A program made the translations under genes and the position numbers. A DNA stretch of 64,000 nucleotides from Halomonadaceae bacterium T82-2 (GTDB lineage: Bacteria; Pseudomonadota; Gammaproteobacteria; Pseudomonadales; Halomonadaceae), in assembly GCA_001577635.1 (NCBI GenBank), contig LSBP01000008.1:38827-102826 (forward strand), read 5' to 3'. Under the pieces are notes generated by a model. The model saw nothing but the letters and a program-made list of their open reading frames with translations. It made no database searches and was not told the origin of the DNA. Shown in pieces: positions 27,948 through 36,454 of the stretch; position 1 is the stretch's first letter; each line of letters begins with the position of its first letter.

Positions 27948-28000
27948 TTCCCGGTATGCCTTCCCGGTACTCCTTTTCCCGGCATTCTTTCCCGGTACTT
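27948..28000. repeat. Four short direct repeats (TTCCCGGYAY, 13-15 bp period)
   Basis: TTCCCGGTAT at 27948, TTCCCGGTAC at 27961, TTCCCGGCAT at 27976 and TTCCCGGTAC at 27989 are regularly spaced (13, 15 and 13 bases). They lie upstream of the binding-protein/porin/GGDEF-EAL operon on the minus strand. The regular phasing suggests a multi-site operator; slippage-derived repetition is the alternative. Confidence 0.65.
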
Positions 28001-28236
28001 TCTCATACTAGCGTGCCGGGTGAATTCGTCATCAACGCAGGGCCGGCAGCTGGATAGTCTCGGAAAAAAGTCTGACAAGAGTACGTTGCTTTATCAGTGA
28101 CTGTGCTAATTAAACTTCGCGCATGATGGGCTGGATTTCTCGTGGTTCCGGTACCAGATCGCATCATGCTTGGCGCAAGAGCATGACAATATAAGCGGGA
28201 GTCGGCAATATTATGAAGTGATATAGATGGAAAAAA

Positions 28237-28253
28237 TCACATAAGTTAACAGT
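28237..28253 (+). promoter_or_regulatory. Weaker third copy of the TCACA direct-repeat operator
   Basis: TCACA at 28237-28241 and TAACA at 28247-28251, again 10 bp apart and followed by GT, resemble sites at 18322 and 22435 (13 of 17 bases with site 1). It lies ~115 bases upstream of the alcohol dehydrogenase in an A/T-rich region where chance matches are easier. Confidence 0.3.
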
Positions 28254-28367
28254 CCGGGCGCGATTGCCTCGGGATACCTTCGCGGAGCGGGCATGACGGG
28301 GGTCAACGCGCGGTGAAGCGGGCCCGGCTAGACTCGAGCGAGTCGGGAGCGATCCTCGGAGGCCGCC

Positions 28368-29399
28368 ATGCGTGCGATGCAACTGCAACAGCTGGGTAAC
28401 GTGTCCCATCGGGCGGCGCTTCTCGCCTGTCGCGAAGTGCCGGAGCCGAGCCCCGCTCCAGGTCAGGTGCTCATCGCCGTGGCGGTCTGTGGTGTCTGCC
28501 ATACCGAGCTCGACGAGATCGAAGGGCGCCTGCCGCCGCCGCGCCTGCCCGTCATTCCGGGCCATCAGGTCGTGGGGCGCATCATCGGCGTCGGCGAGGG
28601 CGTGGATCGTCAGCGGCTCAATGAGCGCGTCGGCGTCGGCTGGATCGCCTCGGCCTGCGGCGACTGCCCGGCGTGTCGGGCGGGGCGCGAGAACCTGTGC
28701 CCCGAGTACACCGCCACCGGGTGCGATATCGACGGCGGCTATGCCCAGCGGATGGTGGTGGATGCGCGCTTCGCCTGTCCGATGCCGGAGGCGCTGGATG
28801 CCGCCGAGGCGGCGCCGCTGCTGTGCGCGGGGGCGATCGGCTACCGCGCCCTGCGTCTGGCGGCACTCGACAACGGCGAGCCGCTCGGGCTGACCGGCTT
28901 CGGCGGCAGTGCCCACCTGGTGCTGCAGATGGCCCGGCATCGCTATCCGGACTCGCCGCTGTACGTCTTCGCGCGCAACGCCGCGGAGCGGGAGTTCGCC
29001 CGACAGCTGGGGGCGCACTGGACCGGCCATACCCATGAGCGGCCGCCGCGCCCGCCGGCGGCGATCATCGACACCACCCCGGCCTGGGAGCCGATCGTCG
29101 CCGCGCTCGGCTATCTGGCGCCGGGCGGACGGCTGGTGGTCAATGCGATTCGCAAGGAACGGCGGGATCTCGAGGCCCTGCTGGGGCTGGATTACCCGAC
29201 GCACCTCTGGCGGGAAAAGTCCCTGCAGTCGGTGGCCAACGTCACGCGGCGGGATATCGTCGAGTGCCTGGCGCTGGCTGCGGAGATCGGCCTGCGGCCC
29301 ACGGTGCGCTGCTTCGACCTGGCGGACGCCAACCAGGCGCTCCTCGAACTCAAGACCCGCGCGGTACGCGGGGCCAAGGTACTGCGAATCGGTTCATGA
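28368..29399 (+). CDS. Zinc-dependent alcohol dehydrogenase family protein
   Basis: 343-residue medium-chain dehydrogenase. The catalytic zinc site includes Cys in CGVCHTEL, His in PGHQVVGR (the usual GHE is GHQ here) and Cys in PLLCAGAIGYRAL. The structural zinc lobe has four Cys in SACGDCPACRAGRENLC. The Rossmann region reads GLTGFGGSAHLVLQMARH, less canonical than GxGxxG. This set fits the subgroup sometimes called zinc-binding alcohol dehydrogenase family 2, which oxidises or reduces small alcohols/aldehydes. ATG 28368 has GGAGG five bases upstream. It stands alone, with a hairpin terminator following. Confidence 0.88.
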   Translation: MRAMQLQQLGNVSHRAALLACREVPEPSPAPGQVLIAVAVCGVCHTELDEIEGRLPPPRLPVIPGHQVVGRIIGVGEGVDRQRLNERVGVGWIASACGDCPACRAGRENLCPEYTATGCDIDGGYAQRMVVDARFACPMPEALDAAEAAPLLCAGAIGYRALRLAALDNGEPLGLTGFGGSAHLVLQMARHRYPDSPLYVFARNAAEREFARQLGAHWTGHTHERPPRPPAAIIDTTPAWEPIVAALGYLAPGGRLVVNAIRKERRDLEALLGLDYPTHLWREKSLQSVANVTRRDIVECLALAAEIGLRPTVRCFDLADANQALLELKTRAVRGAKVLRIGS

Positions 29400-29409
29400 T
29401 CGCGCCGCT

Positions 29410-29440
29410 GCCGCGCCGGGCCGTCGGGGTCCGGCGCGGC
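29410..29440. terminator. Hairpin between convergent alcohol dehydrogenase and hsp20 genes
   Basis: A 10-bp G/C inverted repeat (GCCGCGCCGG ... CCGGCGCGGC) with an 11-base loop lies between two convergent stop codons. No T run follows on either side, so it is a candidate bidirectional terminator or mRNA-protecting stem. Confidence 0.5.
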
Positions 29441-29446
29441 GGGGCA

Positions 29447-29980
29447 TCACTGGATGTCGAGACGCCGGCGACGGGCTTCCCGCAGCTTGGGAAGGACCAG
29501 CTCCAGCATGCCGTCCTTGAAGGAGGCGCTGGCATTGTCGGCATCGATGTCACCGGGCAGCGTCAGCGTGCGGGCGAAGGACGACTGGGCGATCTCGCTG
29601 CGATAGAACTCGCCGCTTTCCTCCTCCTCGGTGCTCTTGTGCTCGCCCTTGATGGTGACCCGATTGTCACTGATCGACACGTCCAGCTCGTCGCGCGAGA
29701 TGCCGGGGATCTCGGCACGCAGCACGAATTCGTTGTCGCGTTCGATGAGATCGACCCGCGGTGCCCGCGGGGCGGCAAGGTCGAAGCGATCCCAGGCCTG
29801 GCGCTCCCGGAACAGCGGACGCATCCAGCCACGATCGAAGAAGCGTTCCAGCATGTGGTCGAACTCCTCGAAGGGGGTGAGTGCCTGGCCGCTCGGGCGG
29901 GCCGTGGGCGACGGCTCGCGTGCGGGTGCGGCTTCCTTCATCTCGCTGACGTTGCTCGTGTCACTGCTTGGCTTGGCCAT
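29447..29980 (-). CDS. Small heat-shock protein, Hsp20/alpha-crystallin family
   Basis: 177 residues. A Ser/Pro-rich N-terminal arm (~1-65) precedes the alpha-crystallin domain (~70-165), with APRVDLIERDNEFVLRAEIPGISRDELDVSISDNRVTIKGE, FYRSEIAQSSFARTLTLP and the conserved SFKDGMLELVLPK. ATP-independent holdase that binds unfolding proteins as oligomers. A strong GGGAGG lies upstream of ATG 29980. A sigma-32-like promoter is present at 30074-30099, fitting heat-shock control. Unlike the Hsp20-family IbpA proteins, it has no obvious paralogue beside it. Confidence 0.93.
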   Translation of the reverse strand: MAKPSSDTSNVSEMKEAAPAREPSPTARPSGQALTPFEEFDHMLERFFDRGWMRPLFRERQAWDRFDLAAPRAPRVDLIERDNEFVLRAEIPGISRDELDVSISDNRVTIKGEHKSTEEEESGEFYRSEIAQSSFARTLTLPGDIDADNASASFKDGMLELVLPKLREARRRRLDIQ

Positions 29981-30073
29981 GATGACCCTCCCGCCATGGT
30001 GGCGATCCGGAAAACGTGAAAGACGCGGGCAAGCCCTTGCCGGCTTGCGGATAAAAAGATAGTCATGCCAGGC

Positions 30074-30099
30074 GAGGGGATGGCTTGATGGCCGTCAAG
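30074..30099 (-). promoter_or_regulatory. Sigma-32-like promoter of hsp20
   Basis: On the minus strand, CTTGAC (complement of 30094-30099) and CCCCTC (complement of 30074-30079) are separated by 14 bases, close to the heat-shock consensus CTTGAA-N14-CCCCAT. A start near 30066 would leave an ~85-base leader that contains a 7-bp stem (30029-30048). Fits the Hsp20 gene downstream. Confidence 0.5.
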
Positions 30100-30203
30100 A
30101 CACGGTGATGGCGTGCGGTGAATCGGCAGGGAAGATGACAGGGCGCAAGGGTCTGCTACCTTGAGTAGGCGATTCGGCGGGAGGCGGCTGCATAGGAGGC
30201 GAC

Positions 30204-30935
30204 ATGCGCTATGAGCTCTACTACTGGCCGACCATTCAGGGGCGCGGCGAGTTCGTGCGTCTGGCGCTCGAGGATGCCGGTGCCGACTATATCGACGTGG
30301 GCAACGCCTCGGATGCCGGTATCACCGAGATCAGCGAGTTCCTGGACGGCGAGAGCACGCTCTACCCGCCGTTCGCGCCGCCGTTTCTCAGGGCCGGCGA
30401 GATCCTCGTCTCCCACGTGGCCAACATCCTGCAGTTCCTGGGGCCGCGGTTGGGGCTGGTGCCCGAGGGTGACGCGATCCGGCTCTGGGCCCACGGGCTT
30501 CAGCTCACCGTGACCGACTTCGTCGCCGAGATCCACGATGTCCACCACCCGATCAGTTCCGACGACTACTACGAGGCGCAGCGCGATACCGCCCAGGCGC
30601 GCGCCGAGGCGTTCCTCGAATCACGCCTTCCCCGCTTCCTCGGCTATTTCGAGCAGGTGATCGCGCAGAATCCCGGCAGCGACGACTGCCTGGTGGAGGG
30701 CGGGCACAGCTATGTCGACCTGTCGCTGTTCCAGGTCGTCAGTGGCCTGCGTTATGCCTTTCCGCGGGCCATGGAGGGCGCGATGCCCAATCACCCGGGC
30801 ATCGCCGCGCTGGTCAGCCGGGTCGCCCGCCGCGAGCGCATCGCCGCCTACCTGAGTTCCGAGCGCCGGCTGCCGTTCAGCGAGCAGGGCATCTTTCGCC
30901 ACTACCCCGAGCTGGACTCGCCACCGCCGACCTAG
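30204..30935 (+). CDS. Glutathione S-transferase family protein
   Basis: 243 residues. The thioredoxin-fold N-terminal domain starts MRYELYYWPTIQGRGEFVRLALEDAG, with the catalytic Tyr in the YYWP region as in sigma/pi-like classes, followed by FAPPFLRAGEILVSHVANILQFLG. An all-helical C-terminal domain (~90-225) has FLGYFEQVIAQNP and SYVDLSLFQVVSGLRYAFP. It conjugates or reduces with glutathione in the cytosol. It is a single gene divergent from hsp20, so a general stress role is plausible. The gene is preceded by GGAGG about nine bases from the ATG. Confidence 0.85.
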   Translation: MRYELYYWPTIQGRGEFVRLALEDAGADYIDVGNASDAGITEISEFLDGESTLYPPFAPPFLRAGEILVSHVANILQFLGPRLGLVPEGDAIRLWAHGLQLTVTDFVAEIHDVHHPISSDDYYEAQRDTAQARAEAFLESRLPRFLGYFEQVIAQNPGSDDCLVEGGHSYVDLSLFQVVSGLRYAFPRAMEGAMPNHPGIAALVSRVARRERIAAYLSSERRLPFSEQGIFRHYPELDSPPPT

Positions 30936-31114
30936 CCGGAGCAACCCGGCGGTGCGGAAGTACCCCTGCGGTTTTTTCGCGCCCCGACTGGCCACGGACC
31001 GCCCAACGATGGTAGAACGCCAGCGTAGGTCGGCCGGGTCGCGCACAACAACGCCAATCCATGACTCGCCGAGCATCCCCTCGGGCTCCGGGCTTTCAAG
31101 GTATCAGGACTGGC

Positions 31115-31825
31115 ATGTTTCTCGACGATTTCCATACGGTGGCGGAAGGCTGGATCCGTATCACCGCCGCGCAGGCGAGCCGCTTCGCCAAGCAGATGGC
31201 CGGTGACTACAACCCCCTCCATGATGCAAAAGCGCGACGCTTCTGCGTTCCCGGTGACCTGCTCTTCGCGCTGGTGCTGGCGCGTCACGGGCTCTCTCAA
31301 CGCATGACCTTCCACTTCCGCGGCATGGTCGGCGACGACGTTCCGCTGGCGGTCGAGGAACACGACGATGGCACCCTGCAGGTGGTCGATGCCGCCGGCA
31401 AGGCGTTCCTGGTGGTCGAGCGTGGCGGTGCCATCAGCCACGATGACGTCGCCATCGAGGCCTTCACCCGCCGCTACATCGCCTTTTCCGGGCGCAATTT
31501 CCCGCACTTCCTCAAGCCCCTGCTGGAGGAAAACGGCGTGATGTTCAACCCCCGGCGGCCGCTGGTGATCTACGACAGCATGGGTTTCACTCTCGACGCC
31601 TTGCCCGATGCCAGCCTGGCGGTGGAGTTCGACGGGGCCTCGTTCGAGGTCCAGGGCAAGCGCGGCGAGGCCCGCCTGGCCTTCCGCATGACCGCCGGCG
31701 GCGAGCCGATCGGCACCGGCGCCAAGAAGCTGGTGGTCAGCGGGCTGCAGCCCTACGACGCGACGGTGATGGACGAATTCGTCGAGGCCTTCAACCGGCG
31801 CAAGGCGCAATACGAGGCGTCCTGA
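31115..31825 (+). CDS. DUF3581 family protein
   Basis: 236 residues from ATG 31115 (MFLDDFHTVAEGWIRITAAQASRFAKQMAGDYNPLHD), which has AGGA upstream. The sequence FAKQMAGDYNPLHDAKARRFCVPGDLLFALVLARHGLSQRM recalls the hot-dog/MaoC-like pattern in which an Asp-x-x-x-x-His pair lies near the start, followed by beta strands. DUF3581 is widespread in gammaproteobacteria, with no assigned function. A role in acyl-CoA or fatty-acid handling is only a guess from fold resemblance. Single gene. Confidence 0.82.
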   Translation: MFLDDFHTVAEGWIRITAAQASRFAKQMAGDYNPLHDAKARRFCVPGDLLFALVLARHGLSQRMTFHFRGMVGDDVPLAVEEHDDGTLQVVDAAGKAFLVVERGGAISHDDVAIEAFTRRYIAFSGRNFPHFLKPLLEENGVMFNPRRPLVIYDSMGFTLDALPDASLAVEFDGASFEVQGKRGEARLAFRMTAGGEPIGTGAKKLVVSGLQPYDATVMDEFVEAFNRRKAQYEAS

Positions 31826-31940
31826 CGGCGTGCTCTGAAGACGGCTTGTCGGGGTCCCTCGCCCCGGCCGGGGCAGTCGCTGCTATGGTGGAGGGCTGCA
31901 CCACGGGTCCCGAACGGCCATCCATCAGGAGGGAAACGTC

Positions 31941-32564
31941 ATGACCGTATCGTCCAGTCTCTGGGACATGACGCTGGCGGGCTTTCGCGATGCCATCGAA
32001 TCGCGCTCCACGCCGGGCTGCGGTGCCGCCGCGGCGGCCTCGGCAGGGCTCGGGCTGGCGCTGGTGCTCAAGGGGCTGCGCATCACCCGGGGCAAGCACG
32101 ACGATGCGCCGGACGCCATGCACCGGGCGATCGAGCGCGCCGACGCGCTGCTGGCCCGGCTCGGCGACTACGCCGACGAGGACGTCAACGCCTTCGAGGC
32201 CTATCTGGCGGCCGTGAGGCTGCCCCACGACGACGAGGCCGCAGGCGAGCGGCGTGAGCGGGCCATCGCCCACGCCGCCGAGCGGGCCAATGCCGTGCCG
32301 CTGGGAGCCGCGCGGGTCTGTCGCGAAGGCCTGGCCCTGAGCGTCGAGGTCCTGGCGCTCACCGATGCCAACCTGCAGAGCGATACCCGCGCCGGCGCCT
32401 TGATGCTGCACTCGGGGCTGAGCGCGCTGCTGCTCGGTGTCGACGCCAATCTGGCGAGTCTCGATGACGACACCGAGCGCGAGGCGCTGACCCGTACGCG
32501 AGATGATCTGCAGGACGCCGCCGATCGCTGCCGCGACGAGCTGCTGCGGCAGGGCGCCCGGTGA
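31941..32564 (+). CDS. Cyclodeaminase/cyclohydrolase (FTCD_C-like) family protein
   Basis: 207 mostly helical residues. SLWDMTLAGFRDAIESRSTPGCGAAAAASAGLGLALVLKGLRIT is the characteristic N-terminus of the formiminotransferase-cyclodeaminase C-terminal domain family, where the Gly/Ala-rich turn helps bind the folate. ALTDANLQSDTRAGALMLHSGL is the other family block. Such proteins act on formimino- or methenyl-tetrahydrofolate. AGGAGG lies shortly before ATG 31941. The neighbours give no pathway clue. Confidence 0.82.
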   Translation: MTVSSSLWDMTLAGFRDAIESRSTPGCGAAAAASAGLGLALVLKGLRITRGKHDDAPDAMHRAIERADALLARLGDYADEDVNAFEAYLAAVRLPHDDEAAGERRERAIAHAAERANAVPLGAARVCREGLALSVEVLALTDANLQSDTRAGALMLHSGLSALLLGVDANLASLDDDTEREALTRTRDDLQDAADRCRDELLRQGAR

Positions 32565-32680
32565 CAGGACAGACCTGACGGGCAAGGCCCGAATGAGTGA
32601 CTACGCTGTTGAGGAGTGAGCGGCGTCGTCATGAAAGTGCCGCTCCAGGGAAGACCTTCACCCATGGCAAGGAGCCAGTC

Positions 32681-33469
32681 ATGTCACTCCATCACGGCAG
32701 GCATTGTTCGCATTGTTCTTCCCTCGGCGCGGCGGGCGCCATCGGCCTGGGGCTGGTGGCCGGCGTGGCCGCGGCGGCCGGTGTGCTGGCGGGGCGCAGG
32801 GCCGCCACCACCGCGCGGCTGAGCCGGGGCCATCCGCGCAAGCATCGCCTGCTCGACGCCGCCTCCAGCACCCTGCAGCGCAAGATTCCGCTGGAGGCCA
32901 TGAGCACCTACCTCAACGGCTTTCACATGTATGCCGACGACATGGGGCGTCAGGTCGAGGCTTCGCACTATTGCATTCACCTCGAGCCCGACCTCCATCA
33001 GTGCGTGATCTTCGACTCCAACCGGCCCGATGCGCGGCTGATCGGCATCGAGTACATCATCAGCGAGGCGCGCTTTCGCGCACTGCCCGAGGCGGAAAAG
33101 CGCCTCTGGCACAGCCATCACTACGAGGTGAAGTCGGGGCTGCTGGTGGCGCCGGGCATTCCCGAGCTGGCCGAGCACGCCTACTTCGAGGATCTCGTCA
33201 CCACCTACGGCAAGACCTTCCACACCTGGCAGTACGATCGTGACGATTTCCCCTACGGCGTGCCGCAGCTGATGATGGGCTTCACCGGGGACGGCCAGGC
33301 CGATCCCGCGCTGGTGGCGGCCCGTGACCGGCGGCTGGGCCTCTCGACCGACTGGCGGCGCGAGAAGCGCAGCGACATCCCCGAGCCGGCGGTCGCACCC
33401 GGCGCCAATGTCTGGGAAAGCGGCCAGAGCGTCCAGACCTCGCTGGAGGCGCGCCCCTTCAAGCGCTGA
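32681..33469 (+). CDS. OBAP family protein (DUF1264, oil-body-associated protein-like)
   Basis: 262 residues. An Ala/Gly-rich hydrophobic segment (~15-45) may anchor or export the protein. The DUF1264/OBAP core then runs from LQRKIPLEAMSTYLNGFHMYADDMGRQVEASHYC through DLHQCVIFDSN, LIGIEYIISEARF, LPEAEKRLWHSHHYEVKSG and the C-terminal PYGVPQLMMGF. In plants the family is associated with oil bodies; the bacterial role is unknown. ATG 32681 has AAGGAG six bases upstream. Confidence 0.85.
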   Translation: MSLHHGRHCSHCSSLGAAGAIGLGLVAGVAAAAGVLAGRRAATTARLSRGHPRKHRLLDAASSTLQRKIPLEAMSTYLNGFHMYADDMGRQVEASHYCIHLEPDLHQCVIFDSNRPDARLIGIEYIISEARFRALPEAEKRLWHSHHYEVKSGLLVAPGIPELAEHAYFEDLVTTYGKTFHTWQYDRDDFPYGVPQLMMGFTGDGQADPALVAARDRRLGLSTDWRREKRSDIPEPAVAPGANVWESGQSVQTSLEARPFKR

Positions 33470-33592
33470 GGGCAGGTCGGCCGCGCCGGGCCGGCGGGCG
33501 ACGCGTGACGGAAACGTCATCGTGTGGTCCCGGGCCTGTCATCTGCGTCGCGGATACTCCGGTCAGCGTGACGACACGGAGGAGAACGCGAC

Positions 33593-35155
33593 ATGACCCT
33601 GACTCGCAGAGACTTTCTCGCCCGGGGCTCGCGCCTGGGACTCGGGGTGCTGGGCGGCAGCCTGCTCGGCGCCCCGGCGATCGTGATGGCCGAGGCGCGG
33701 CGGCCGCAGGTGGTGTCCGGCGTGATGAGCGGCGACATGCTCAGGGATCGGGCGATGCTCTGGGGCCAGGCGGACCGCCCGGCACGGATGTGGCTCGAGG
33801 TGGCCGACAATCCCGAGTTCCGCGGTGCCCGGACGCTGCCGTCGCTGGACGTGCTGCCGGACACCGACCTGATCGGCAAGGTCGATGCCACCGGGCTGGG
33901 CGGCCGGGACACGCTGCACTATCGGCTGCGCTTCGCCGCGCTGGGCGATGAGCGCGCCGTCAGCGAGCCGGTGACCGGCCGGTTGCGCCTGCCGCCACGC
34001 CAGCCGCGCGACGTGCGCTTCGTGTGGTCGGGCGACGTGGTCGGCCAGGGCTGGGGCATCGACGAGTCGCGCGGCGGCATGCGCATCTTCGAGACCATGC
34101 GCCGCCAGCAACCGGACTTCTTCATCCACTCCGGCGACAGCGTCTACGCCGACGGGCCGCTCGAGGAAACGGTGGACCTCGGCGGTGGCGAGCTCTGGCG
34201 CAACCGGGTCACCCCGGCCAAGCGCAAGGTCGCCGAGACCCTGGCCGAGTACCGGGGGCAGCACGCCTACAACCGACTCGATGTCAACTATCGGCGTTTC
34301 ACCGCCGAGGTGCCGATGCTGGCCCAGTGGGACGACCACGCGACCCTCAACAACTGGTATCCGGGCGAGATCCTCGACGACCCGCGCTACACCGAGACGA
34401 ACGTCTCGCTGCTCGCCGCCCGCGCCCGCCGGGCCTTTCTCGAGTATGCGCCGATCCGGCTGGCGCCCGACGCGCCGCAGCGCATCTACCGGCGCTTCGC
34501 CTATGGCCCCGGGCTCGAGGTGTTCATGCTCGACATGCGCAGCTACCGCGGCCCCAACAGCGACAATCGTCAGGACACCGCCTCCGACGACACGGCCTTT
34601 CTCGGCGAGAGCCAGTTCGCCTGGCTGCGCCGGGCGCTCAAGCAGTCCACCGCGACCTGGAAGGTGATCGCCGCCGACATGCCGATCGGCCTGAACGTGC
34701 CGGATGGCGACAGCTTCGACGCGGTGGCCAACGGCGACGACGGCCGGCCGCTGGGGCGCGAGCTGGAGCTGGCCCGGCTGTTCAAGGCGATCCGCGACGA
34801 CGACATCCGCAACGTGGTGTGGCTGACCGCCGATGTCCACTACACCGCCGCCCATCACTACGCGCCGGAGCGTGCCGCCTTCCGGCAGTTCGCGCCGTTC
34901 TGGGAGTTCGTCAGCGGTCCGCTCAATGCCGGCACCTACGGGCCCAACACCCTCGATGGCACCTTCGGCCCCGAGGTGGTGTTCAGCAAGGCGCCGCCCG
35001 ACGGCCAGGCCAATCTGCCGCCCTCGGCGGGCTATCAGTTCTTCGGCCAGGTCGATCTCGATGGCGAGAGCGAGGCGCTCACCGTGACGCTCAAGGACAT
35101 GGACGGCACGGCCCTCTATCGGAAGATGCTGGAGCCGCAGCGCGCACCGGCCTGA
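33593..35155 (+). CDS. Tat-exported PhoD-like alkaline phosphatase
   Basis: 520 residues. A twin-arginine signal (LTRRDFLARGSRLGLGVLGGSLLGAPA) indicates folded export to the periplasm. An N-terminal beta domain (~40-135) precedes the metallophosphatase domain with VRFVWSGDVVGQGWGID, FFIHSGDSVYADG, AQWDDHATLNNW, FMLDMRSYRG, and late His-containing VWLTADVHYTAAHHY. These fit the PhoD family, which binds Fe/Ca and hydrolyses phosphomono- and diesters. GAGGAG lies upstream of the ATG at suitable spacing. Confidence 0.92.
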   Translation: MTLTRRDFLARGSRLGLGVLGGSLLGAPAIVMAEARRPQVVSGVMSGDMLRDRAMLWGQADRPARMWLEVADNPEFRGARTLPSLDVLPDTDLIGKVDATGLGGRDTLHYRLRFAALGDERAVSEPVTGRLRLPPRQPRDVRFVWSGDVVGQGWGIDESRGGMRIFETMRRQQPDFFIHSGDSVYADGPLEETVDLGGGELWRNRVTPAKRKVAETLAEYRGQHAYNRLDVNYRRFTAEVPMLAQWDDHATLNNWYPGEILDDPRYTETNVSLLAARARRAFLEYAPIRLAPDAPQRIYRRFAYGPGLEVFMLDMRSYRGPNSDNRQDTASDDTAFLGESQFAWLRRALKQSTATWKVIAADMPIGLNVPDGDSFDAVANGDDGRPLGRELELARLFKAIRDDDIRNVVWLTADVHYTAAHHYAPERAAFRQFAPFWEFVSGPLNAGTYGPNTLDGTFGPEVVFSKAPPDGQANLPPSAGYQFFGQVDLDGESEALTVTLKDMDGTALYRKMLEPQRAPA

Positions 35156-35217
35156 CGGCAGCCTGCCATCGCCCGACAATCGCAGGCGGCGGTGCCTGGC
35201 GATGGTCGAGTGGCGGG

Positions 35218-36447
35218 TCACCGCGTTGGCTCGCGCCACTCGGTCAGCCAGAACAGCACGCCGATCAGCCCGAACGCCGCGCCCAGCGCGCAGGCCCCGG
35301 TCCAGCCGGCGAGGGTGTAGAGCCAGGCCGCGCCCGCCGAGCCCAGCGCGCCGCCCAGGAAGTAGCAGGTCATGTAGGCGGTAGTGATACGGCTGCGGGC
35401 TTCCGGGCGAATCTGGTAGATGGCGCCCTGGTTGAGGATCTGGTTGCCCTGCACGCCGATGTCGAGCAGGACGATGCCCAGCACGATCGCCGCCAGCTCA
35501 TGGGCGAACAGCGCCATCACCAGGAAGCTCAGCGTGATCAGGCTCAGGAAGCTCAGCGTGATCAGGCTCAGGAAGCTGCCGGTGCCGATCCGCGACAGGC
35601 CGCGATCGTGGAGGCTGCCGGCGACGTTGGCGCACAGCGCGCCGGCGGCGCCGAGCAGGCCGAACAGCCCGATCACCGAGTCGGGGTAGCCATAGGGCGC
35701 CTCGGCGAGCAGGAAGGGCAGGGTGGTCCAGAAGACGCTGAAGGTGGCGAAGCCGGCCGCGCCATAGACGATGCGCCGGCGCAGCAGCGGCTCCTCGCGC
35801 ATCAGGGTCAGCACCGAGGCCAGCAGCGACGCATAGGACAGCGAGGTCTGGCCCGGTTCGCGCGGCAGCAGGCGGGCCAGCAGCAGCGCCTGACAGACCA
35901 TGACCCCGGCCGCCAGCCAGTAGACCGCCCGCCAGCCCAGCGCATCGGCGAGCCCGCCGGAGACGGTGCGCGCCAGCAGGATGCCCAGCAGCAGTCCGGT
36001 CATCACCCGGCCCACCACGCGGCCGCGCTGGTCGTCGTCGGCCAGGTGCGCGGCGAAGGGCACCAGGATCTGCGCCACCACGGCGGTCAGGCCGGTGGCC
36101 AGGGCGCAGAGGATGAACAGCTCGATGGTCGGGGCCAGGGCGGTGCCGACCAGCGCCACGGCGGTGGCCAGCGACACCGTGACGATCAGCCGGCGGCGCT
36201 CGATCAGGTCGCCCAACGGGACAAGCAGCACCAGGCCGGCCGCGTAGCCGAGCTGGGTCATGGTAATGATCATGCCCGCCGTGCCCCGCGATACCGAGAA
36301 ATCCCGGGCCAGGGTATCGAGCAGCGGCTGGGCGTAGTAGATGTTGGCCACCGCCACCCCGCAGGCCAGCGCCATGACGAAGGTCAGCAGGGCGTTGGGA
36401 CGCAGGGACGTCGCGGGGGCTGCCGGAGTGTCGGTCACGTTGTCCAT
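35218..36447 (-). CDS. MFS transporter (sugar/drug efflux type)
   Basis: 409 residues with about 12 membrane helices. The N-terminal helix reads ALLTFVMALACGVAVANIYYAQPLLDTLA, and the loop 2-3 motif is GDLIERRRLI. The subfamily resembles YnfM-type carriers. One helix contains an exact 8-residue tandem duplication (SFLSLITL twice) caused by a 24-base repeat. ATG 36447 has GAGG five bases upstream and lies seven bases after the HlyD-family stop, so it is likely the third gene of an efflux operon; the frame also extends to 36486. Confidence 0.88.
   Translation of the reverse strand: MDNVTDTPAAPATSLRPNALLTFVMALACGVAVANIYYAQPLLDTLARDFSVSRGTAGMIITMTQLGYAAGLVLLVPLGDLIERRRLIVTVSLATAVALVGTALAPTIELFILCALATGLTAVVAQILVPFAAHLADDDQRGRVVGRVMTGLLLGILLARTVSGGLADALGWRAVYWLAAGVMVCQALLLARLLPREPGQTSLSYASLLASVLTLMREEPLLRRRIVYGAAGFATFSVFWTTLPFLLAEAPYGYPDSVIGLFGLLGAAGALCANVAGSLHDRGLSRIGTGSFLSLITLSFLSLITLSFLVMALFAHELAAIVLGIVLLDIGVQGNQILNQGAIYQIRPEARSRITTAYMTCYFLGGALGSAGAAWLYTLAGWTGACALGAAFGLIGVLFWLTEWREPTR
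35522..35569. repeat. 24-base exact tandem duplication inside the MFS gene
   Basis: The unit at 35522-35545 is repeated exactly at 35546-35569, and its first eight bases occur a third time. The duplication is in frame and doubles SFLSLITL in a predicted membrane helix. Probably a recent slippage event, and potentially unstable. Confidence 0.9.
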
Positions 36448-36454
36448 CTCCGCC

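Larger units (their letters stand above)
27898..28367. other. 470-base intergenic region with repeats and an A/T-rich stretch
   Basis: No convincing gene. It separates the divergent binding-protein operon and alcohol dehydrogenase. From the left it holds four TTCCCGG-type repeats (27948-28000), then an A/T-rich segment around 28070-28260 with likely promoter elements, and a partial copy of the TCACA direct-repeat operator near 28237. Confidence 0.6.

Noticed and set aside
27948..28000. CRISPR array
   Set aside because: Repeats are only ~10 bases with 3-5 base gaps, far too short for repeats and spacers; no cas genes.
31862..31875. GCCCCGGCCGGGGC palindrome as an operator or terminator
   Set aside because: Short self-complementary G/C palindromes are expected in DNA of this composition, and no T run or gene-end geometry supports it.
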